A stretch of DNA of 10,874 nucleotides from 70-18 sp041691815 (GTDB lineage: Bacteria; Pseudomonadota; Alphaproteobacteria; Acetobacterales; Acetobacteraceae): positions 1 through 10,874 of the forward strand of contig JBEPTZ010000140.1 of assembly GCA_041691815.1 (NCBI GenBank), written 5' to 3'. This document shows positions 6,626 to 10,874 of this stretch, in pieces; the stretch's first letter is position 1; each line of letters begins with the position of its first letter. The notes beneath the pieces were generated by a model. The model had not been told where the DNA came from and made no database searches. It saw only the letters and a list, made by a program, of their open reading frames with translations. The position numbers were made by a program, and so were the translations under genes.

Positions 6626-7258
6626 ATGAACGAACAGCTGACCCCGAAATCCTTGTTGAGACAGATTCAGGGGCCGCAACGTCTGGGGCCGCTGACCCCG
6701 CTGGTGGGCGAGTGGGAAGGTGATGTCGGCCTCGATCTTTCCTACCACAACAAGGATGATCACACCGCCAAGACCTCGTTTTTCGAGACGGCCTGGTTCC
6801 GCCCGATCCCGATGCAGGAGAACGGCAAGCAGACGCTTGAGGGCCTGAACTACAAGATGACGGCATGGCGCCGTGGCGAGGAAGCGATGGACCCGTTCCA
6901 CGACGAGGTCGGCTATCTGTTGTGGGAGAAGGCGACCAGCCAGATCATGCGTGTCGTGGTGTTCGGGCGCGGCATTGCCATTCTTGCCGGTGGCGACGCC
7001 AAGCCGCATGATAAGGTGATGACCGTGAAGGCGACTCCGGGCGACCCCAATTACGGAATCCTGCAGAACAAGTATCTGTCGCAGCGTGCCCAGTTGATGT
7101 CGTTCGAAAGCACGTTCACGATCAACGACGATACCAGCTTCAGCTATACGTCCGATCTGGTGCTCAAGCTCGCGGCAACCGGAGCCGAGATGCACCATAC
7201 CGACCTCAACACGCTGCATCGCGTGAAGCGCATCCACCCCAGCGCCGAACTCGGCTGA
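6626..7258 (+). CDS. Nitrobindin-like heme-binding beta-barrel protein (FABP-like)
   Basis: A 210-aa protein with the nitrobindin/THAP4-type signature near its start: LGPLTPLVGEWEG (residues 20-32), containing G-x-W-x-G. It ends with HHTDLNTLHRVKR (190-202), where the family's heme-binding histidine is expected (His191 or His198). Most of the chain alternates like beta-strands. Family members bind ferric heme and can react with NO or peroxynitrite, and some bind other hydrophobic ligands. It is longer than the typical 150-170 aa nitrobindins, so the exact role is open. The start is ATG 6626 with AAGGAA at 6612-6617; an earlier in-frame start at 6572 has poorer sequence. Hand counts of two 60-base lines inside it give 52% and 57% GC, against 80% in one line of the thiolase gene, so its base use is unlike its neighbours. 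A strong hairpin follows the stop. Confidence 0.7.
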   Translation: MNEQLTPKSLLRQIQGPQRLGPLTPLVGEWEGDVGLDLSYHNKDDHTAKTSFFETAWFRPIPMQENGKQTLEGLNYKMTAWRRGEEAMDPFHDEVGYLLWEKATSQIMRVVVFGRGIAILAGGDAKPHDKVMTVKATPGDPNYGILQNKYLSQRAQLMSFESTFTINDDTSFSYTSDLVLKLAATGAEMHHTDLNTLHRVKRIHPSAELG

Positions 7259-7269
7259 TCGCGGGCGCA

Positions 7270-7303
7270 GCCCACGGCGCCGCCATGTGGCGGGGCCGTG
7301 GGC
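7270..7303 (+). terminator. 15-bp GC-rich hairpin after the heme-binding gene
   Basis: The arms 7270-7284 and 7289-7303 pair over 15 bp with a single mismatch and a 4-nt loop (ATGT), starting 12 nt after the TGA of the heme-binding gene. No T-run follows, so it may be a Rho-assisted or partial terminator, or a 3'-end stabiliser. The ATG in its loop (7285) is in frame with the next gene, but it has no ribosome binding site and is not the likely start. Confidence 0.6.
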
Positions 7304-7331
7304 AGCAGCCGTCTGGCGCCGGGGCGGCAGC

Positions 7332-7362
7332 CTCTGGTAGCCTGGGCGCCCAGCCCCCAGAG
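7332..7362 (+). promoter_or_regulatory. Nested 31-bp dyad just before the CMD-family gene
   Basis: A perfect 12-bp palindrome, CTGGGCGCCCAG (7342-7353), is flanked by a second complementary pair, CTCTGG (7332-7337) and CCAGAG (7357-7362), with spacers of 4 and 3 nt. It ends 9 nt before the AGGGAGA ribosome binding site (7372-7378). It could be an operator, or an RNA hairpin affecting translation of the three-gene unit. No clear -35/-10 was recognised in 7304-7371. Confidence 0.4.
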
Positions 7363-7383
7363 CCCAGCCCCAGGGAGACCGCC

Positions 7384-7929
7384 ATGCGCCTGCCCCCCTA
7401 TAGCCAGGACAGCCTGACCCAAGCCCAGCGCGCGGTGCATGACGCGGTGGTGGCCGGCAAGCGCGGCCGCATGCCGCCGCCGACATTGGCGTGGCTCGGC
7501 AGCCCGGAATTCGCTATGCGCGGCCAGCATCTCGGCGAATACATCCGCTTCGATACCTGCTTCGGCCCTGACCTGGTGGAGATCGCCATCCTGGTCACCG
7601 CCAAATTCTGGCGCTCGCAGTACGAATGGTGGGCGCATCGCCGCCTCGCCGAACAGGCCGGGCTCGACGCCGGGATCATCGACGCCATCCGCGACGGCCG
7701 CGAGCCGCCGATCGCCGCCGCCAATGCCCGGGTGATCTACGACTATGCCAGCACCCTGCACCGCGACCGCGCCATCCCCGACGCGCTGCACACCCGCATG
7801 CTGGAGCACTGGGGCGAGCGCGGGGTGATCGACGCGATCGGCACCTGCGGCTATTACGCGATGGTGGCGATGACGCTGAACACCTACCAGGTACCACTCC
7901 CGGACGGCCAGATGTCCGAACTCCCGTAG
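7384..7929 (+). CDS. Carboxymuconolactone decarboxylase (CMD) family protein
   Basis: A 181-aa all-helical protein of the CMD/AhpD-like superfamily. The core runs from about residue 60 to 105: GPDLVEIAILVTAKFWRSQY then EWWAHRRLAEQAGL, giving the family's Glu66 and the E81-x3-H85 arrangement. The redox C-x-x-C of AhpD is absent, so it is closer to decarboxylase-like members than to alkylhydroperoxidase. The C-terminal half (GTCGYYAMVAMTLNTYQVPLP) is typical of proteins of about 180 aa annotated in this family. Characterised relatives decarboxylate 4-carboxymuconolactone in protocatechuate breakdown, but most, like this one, have no proven reaction. The start is ATG 7384, with AGGGAGA at 7372-7378; an earlier in-frame ATG (7285) lies in a hairpin loop. 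Its stop overlaps the ribosome binding site of the thiolase gene 10 nt downstream, so the two are co-transcribed. Confidence 0.82.
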   Translation: MRLPPYSQDSLTQAQRAVHDAVVAGKRGRMPPPTLAWLGSPEFAMRGQHLGEYIRFDTCFGPDLVEIAILVTAKFWRSQYEWWAHRRLAEQAGLDAGIIDAIRDGREPPIAAANARVIYDYASTLHRDRAIPDALHTRMLEHWGERGVIDAIGTCGYYAMVAMTLNTYQVPLPDGQMSELP

Positions 7930-7939
7930 GAGACCCGAA

Positions 7940-9109
7940 ATGACCGAAGCCTGCATCGTCGGCTGGGCGCACACCCCGTTTGGCAAGCTGGAAGACCCCG
8001 ATGTCGAGAGCCTGATCGGCCGCGTCGCCCGCGCCGCCATCGAGGACGCCGGGATCGCTGCTACCGAGATCGACGGCATCTTCGTCGGGCTGTTCAACAA
8101 CGGTTTCTCGAAGCAGGATTTTCCGGCCTCGCTGGTGCTGCAGGCGCTGCCGGAACTGCGCTACACGCCGGCCACCCGCTACGAGAACGCCTGCGCCTCC
8201 GGCTCGGCGGCAATCCACGGCGCGCGCGACTTCCTGGCCGCCGGCCGCGGCCGCTTCGCGCTGGTGGTCGGCGCCGAGAAGATGACCGCGACCCCCGGCC
8301 CGCAGGTCGGCGACATCCTGCTCTCGGCCGCCTATCGGAAAGAGGAAGGCGACATCCCGGCCGGTTTCGCCGGCGTGTTCGGCCGCATCGCCGAGCGCTA
8401 TTTCCAGAAATACGGCGACCAGTCCGACGCGCTGGCCACCATCGCCGCCAAGAACCACAAGAACGGCGTCGACAACCCCTACGCCCAGATGCGCCGCGAC
8501 CTCGGCTACGAATTCTGCCGCAACGTGTCGGAGAAAAACCCCTACGTCGCCCCGCCGCTGAAGCGCACCGACTGCTCGATGGTATCCGACGGCGCCGCAG
8601 CCCTGATCCTCACCGACGAGGAAACCGCCCGTGCCCTCGGCAAGGCGGTCCGCTTCCGCGCCGCGGTGCAGGTCAACGACTACCTGCCGCTGTCGGCCCG
8701 CGACCCCACCGCCTTCGAGGGTGCGGCCACCGCCTTCCAGCGCGCCCTGGCCGCCGCCGACGTGACGCTGGCCGATATCGACTTCGCCGAGGTGCATGAC
8801 TGCTTCACCATCGCCGAGTTGCTGGTCACCGAGGCAATGGGCCTGGCGCCGCAAGGGCAGGGGGCCCGCGCCATCCTCGACGGCGTCACCCAGAAGACCG
8901 GCCGCCTGCCGATCAATGTCTCCGGCGGGCTGAAGGCCAAGGGCCACCCGATCGGCGCCACCGGCGTCTCGATGCACGCCATCGCCGCGATGCAGCTCAC
9001 CGGCACTGCCGGCGCGATGCAACTGCCGAAGGCCGATCGCGGCCTGGTGTTCAACATGGGCGGCGCCGCGGTGGCCAACTACGCCTCGGTGCTGGAGCGC
9101 CTGAAGTAA
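7940..9109 (+). CDS. Thiolase family protein, SCP-x-like acetyl-CoA acetyltransferase
   Basis: 389 aa, full length for a thiolase. It cleaves 3-oxoacyl-CoA with CoA, or condenses two acyl-CoAs, in the cytosol. Catalytic positions are present: nucleophile Cys85 in NACASGSAA, His286 and Cys288 in VHDCFTIAELL, and His336 in GGLKAKGHPIGATG. The HDCFT form (instead of NEAF) is characteristic of the sterol-carrier-protein-x type, whose members often act on bulky side-chain substrates. Many such thiolases are paired with a small DUF35 zinc-ribbon/OB-fold protein; none is encoded here. The start is ATG 7940 with AGGAGA (7928-7933), which overlaps the stop of the CMD gene. The acyl-CoA synthetase begins 13 nt after its stop, which supports one operon for CoA activation and thiolysis. 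Substrate chain or ring type cannot be read from the sequence. Confidence 0.88.
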   Translation: MTEACIVGWAHTPFGKLEDPDVESLIGRVARAAIEDAGIAATEIDGIFVGLFNNGFSKQDFPASLVLQALPELRYTPATRYENACASGSAAIHGARDFLAAGRGRFALVVGAEKMTATPGPQVGDILLSAAYRKEEGDIPAGFAGVFGRIAERYFQKYGDQSDALATIAAKNHKNGVDNPYAQMRRDLGYEFCRNVSEKNPYVAPPLKRTDCSMVSDGAAALILTDEETARALGKAVRFRAAVQVNDYLPLSARDPTAFEGAATAFQRALAAADVTLADIDFAEVHDCFTIAELLVTEAMGLAPQGQGARAILDGVTQKTGRLPINVSGGLKAKGHPIGATGVSMHAIAAMQLTGTAGAMQLPKADRGLVFNMGGAAVANYASVLERLK

Positions 9110-9122
9110 AGGAGCAACGGCG

Positions 9123-10658
9123 CTGATCCCCACCAGCAACCTCGCCCACCTGCTGCTGCAAACCGCCAGGCGCTTCCCCGACCGGCCAGGCCTGATCCGT
9201 GCCGAGCGGGTCTGGACCTGGGCCGAGATCGCCGCCCGAGTGCGCGCCGCCGCCGCCGGCCTCAGCAAAGCCGGCCTCGCCCACGGCGACCGCATCCTGG
9301 TGCACAGCCGCAACGGCCACGCGCTATTCGAGAGCATGTGGGCCGTCTGGATGCTCGGCGCCGTCTGGGTGCCGACTAATTTCCGCCTCACCCCCGGCGA
9401 GGTCGCCTACCTCGCCAGTTCCTCCGGTGCAAAAGCCCATCTGTTCGAAAGCGCCTTCCCCGCCCACGCCGCAGCCGCGCGCCAGGCCAACCAAGCCGCC
9501 ACCATCCACCTGAACCTCGAAGCCGACTGGGAAACCCTGGCCGCCGGCCCGGCCAGCCTGGAACACCCCGCCGATGTCGACCGCGACCATCCGTGCTGGT
9601 TCTTCTACACCTCCGGCACCACCGGCCACCCCAAGGCCGCCATGCTGACCCACGGCCAGATGGAATTCGTCGTCACCAACCATCTCTGCGACCTGATGCC
9701 CGCCACCACCGAACGCGACGCCTCGCTGGTGGTCGCCCCGCTGTCGCACGGCGCCGGCATCCACGCCCTGGCCCAGGTCGCCCGTGGTGCGGTCAGCGTG
9801 CTGCTCCCCGGCGAGCGGCTGGACTGCGCCGAAGCCTGGCGGCTGGTAGAGCGCCACCGCATCAGCAACATGTTCACCGTCCCGACCATCCTGACCATGC
9901 TGGCCCGCGACGAGGCGGTCGACCGCCACGACCATTCCAGCCTGCGCCACGTCATCTACGCCGGCGCGCCGATGTACCGCGCCGACCAGGTCCACGCGCT
10001 GCGCAAACTCGGCCCGGTGCTGGTGCAGTATTTCGGCCTCGGCGAAGTCACCGGTAACATCACCGTGCTGCCCCCCGACCTGCACAGCATCGCCGACGAC
10101 CCCAGCTTCCCGCTCGGCAGTTGCGGCTACCCCCGCACCGGCATCGAGATCGCCATCCTCGACCCCACCCACCAGCGCCTCGCGGCACACCAGACCGGCG
10201 ACATCTGCATCCGCGGCCCCGCTGTGTTCGCCGGCTACCACAACAACCCAGAAGCCAACGAAAAAGCCTTCGCCGGCGGCTGGTTCCACACCGGCGACCT
10301 CGGCCATCTCGACGAAAAAGGCTTCCTCTACATCACCGGCCGCGCCTCGGACATGTACATCTCCGGCGGCTCCAACGTCTATCCGCGCGAGATCGAGGAA
10401 GCCCTGCTGCTGCACGAAGCGGTCGCCGAAGCCTGCGTGGTCGGCATGCCCGACCCCCGCTGGGGCGAATCCGGCACCGCCGTCCTGGTCCCTCGCCCCG
10501 GCGAAACCATCGATCCCGCCGCCATCCTCGCCCACCTCACCGGCCGCATCGCCCGCTACAAGATGCCGGCCCGCGTCGTGGTCTGGAACGAATTGCCGAA
10601 ATCCGGCTACGGCAAGGTGACCAAGCGCGAGGTGATCCGCCTGCTGGCCGAGAAATAG
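9123..10658 (+). CDS. Acyl-CoA synthetase (AMP-forming), apparent CTG start
   Basis: A class I adenylate-forming enzyme (511 aa) that converts a carboxylic acid, ATP and CoA into acyl-CoA, AMP and PPi. P-loop FFYTSGTTGHPK (160-171); A5-type motif YFGLGEVTGN with Glu308; GWFHTGDLGHLDEKGFLYITGR (386-407) with Asp392 and Arg407; the hinge/C-domain SGGSNVYPREIEEALL (414-429); and the A10 lysine Lys498 in PKSGYGKVTK. Start: homology begins at NLAHLLLQTARRFPDRPGLI (residues 6-25), far upstream of the first standard start (GTG 9240, residue 40). Between the in-frame stop at 9102-9104 and 9240 there is no ATG, GTG or TTG before the conserved region. CTG 9123 lies 8 nt after AAAGGAG (9108-9114). Starting at GTG 9240 would remove the first helix and strand of the domain. 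Specificity (fatty, aromatic or side-chain acid) is unknown. Confidence 0.87.
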   Translation: MIPTSNLAHLLLQTARRFPDRPGLIRAERVWTWAEIAARVRAAAAGLSKAGLAHGDRILVHSRNGHALFESMWAVWMLGAVWVPTNFRLTPGEVAYLASSSGAKAHLFESAFPAHAAAARQANQAATIHLNLEADWETLAAGPASLEHPADVDRDHPCWFFYTSGTTGHPKAAMLTHGQMEFVVTNHLCDLMPATTERDASLVVAPLSHGAGIHALAQVARGAVSVLLPGERLDCAEAWRLVERHRISNMFTVPTILTMLARDEAVDRHDHSSLRHVIYAGAPMYRADQVHALRKLGPVLVQYFGLGEVTGNITVLPPDLHSIADDPSFPLGSCGYPRTGIEIAILDPTHQRLAAHQTGDICIRGPAVFAGYHNNPEANEKAFAGGWFHTGDLGHLDEKGFLYITGRASDMYISGGSNVYPREIEEALLLHEAVAEACVVGMPDPRWGESGTAVLVPRPGETIDPAAILAHLTGRIARYKMPARVVVWNELPKSGYGKVTKREVIRLLAEK

Positions 10659-10686
10659 GAAGCCACGGCCCAGCGGCATCGGGATG

Positions 10687-10714
10687 GGGGACGAGGTTTG
10701 CACCTCCCGTCCCC
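10687..10714. terminator. GC-rich hairpin between convergent genes
   Basis: GGGGACGAGGT (10687-10697) pairs with ACCTCCCGTCCCC (10702-10714) around a TTGC loop, with two bulged C residues. It lies 28 nt after the synthetase stop and 9 nt beyond the stop of the minus-strand remnant, so it can serve both directions. A short T-containing stretch (TTCTATTT) follows on the plus side, but there is no real U-tract. Confidence 0.5.
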
Positions 10715-10723
10715 GACCCAATT

Positions 10724-10825
10724 CTATTTCTGCGGATAGCTGAAGGTGAATTTCTCGCTGAACGGCGCCCAGAAGCCGGGCACGCCGGTTTCCTTGTCGA
10801 CATGGTGCAGGAAGCCGTTGGTCTT
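10724..10825 (-). pseudogene. C-terminal remnant of an unrecognised gene, probably cut by an insertion
   Basis: Read on the minus strand, a frame ending at TAG (10724-10726) encodes a protein-like tail: TNGFLHHVDKETG followed by VPGFWAPFSEKFTFSYPQK. I do not recognise the family; an extracytoplasmic binding protein or a metabolic enzyme tail are both possible. Going upstream (rightward), the sequence changes character at about 10826 and the frame meets a stop at 10856-10858. No ATG or well-placed GTG start with a ribosome binding site exists before that, so this is not a complete small gene. The codon use and GC of 10727-10822 match the neighbouring genes. The likeliest reading is a native gene truncated by an insertion sequence whose end begins near 10826. 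Confidence 0.5.
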
Positions 10826-10874
10826 AGTGTCTGACTGAGAATGGGTTGAGTGATTTCAGTGGGTTGTGATTCTA
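10826..10874. mobile_element. Possible insertion-sequence end at the window edge
   Basis: From about 10826 the sequence is clearly less GC-rich and no longer protein-like in the remnant's frame. TTAG at 10824-10827 would fit a short YTAR-type or TA target duplication of IS5-like elements. The segment also has an 18-nt-period direct repeat: GGGTTGAGTGATT (10843-10855) and GGGTTGTGATT (10861-10871). No transposase or opposite terminal repeat is inside the window, so family and boundary are unproven. Confidence 0.35.

Noticed and set aside
6454..6723. 89-codon frame in the divergent intergenic region running into the heme-binding gene, as a possible leader peptide
   Set aside because: GGAGG at 6488-6492 is only 1 nt from the internal ATG 6494. 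The protein looks random and overlaps the real gene out of frame.
7285..7383. N-terminal extension of the CMD-family protein from ATG 7285
   Set aside because: That ATG lies in the loop of a 15-bp hairpin without a ribosome binding site. The extension is Gly/Ala/Pro-rich and not family-like. ATG 7384 has AGGGAGA at good spacing.
7676..9391. 571-codon minus-strand frame opposite the CMD, thiolase and ligase genes
   Set aside because: It crosses three well-supported genes in antisense and has no recognisable family features.
9324..10721. 465-codon minus-strand frame opposite the acyl-CoA synthetase
   Set aside because: It is a Gly/Val/Ala/Asp-rich antisense shadow of a gene whose motifs are all present on the plus strand.

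Overview
The window is a GC-rich (roughly 70% by eye), densely packed stretch of bacterial chromosome. Codon use is strongly G/C-ending, genes overlap as ATGA, and two A/T-rich perfect palindromes form the only large AT-rich island between genes. Together these suggest an alphaproteobacterium, most likely of the Acetobacteraceae type. The family assignment is inference and no taxonomic marker gene is present.

Layout. (1) Positions 2-181 hold the C-terminal end of a MaoC/hotdog-type dehydratase. A G-rich spacer follows, then two tandem plus-strand M20 metallopeptidases (321-1466 and 1463-2869) that overlap by 4 nt and belong to different M20 subgroups. (2) Positions 2870-3001 are an A/T-rich convergent intergenic region with two mirrored 11-bp-stem hairpins, acting as a bidirectional terminator or intergenic repeat. 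(3) On the minus strand lies a two-gene unit transcribed leftward: an N,N-dimethylformamidase large-subunit-like protein (6381 to 4237), then a Gfo/Idh/MocA-family NAD(P)-dependent oxidoreductase (4240 to 3002), again overlapping as ATGA. (4) A 244-bp divergent intergenic region carries a 17-bp dyad. (5) Rightward come a nitrobindin-like heme-binding beta-barrel protein (6626-7258) with a strong hairpin directly after it, then a compact three-gene unit: a carboxymuconolactone-decarboxylase-family protein (7384-7929), an SCP-x-like thiolase (7940-9109) and an acyl-CoA synthetase (9123-10658, apparently starting at CTG). (6) A hairpin follows, then a minus-strand gene remnant (10724 to about 10825) that ends abruptly in sequence of different character, probably the end of an insertion sequence running off the window.

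How the genes may work together. Three products are amide- or peptide-bond hydrolases by family (two M20 peptidases and the DMFase-like enzyme). The oxidoreductase is translationally coupled to the DMFase-like hydrolase. The ligase/thiolase pair would activate an acid to its CoA ester and cleave or condense it. A catabolic island for amide- or acyl-linked compounds is a reasonable working idea, but no substrate can be read from the sequence. The most notable item is the DMFase-like protein: the spacing of its candidate Tyr/Tyr/Glu iron ligands matches the characterised enzyme, yet no small subunit is encoded nearby. No CRISPR array, tRNA, rRNA or transcription-regulator gene was seen.
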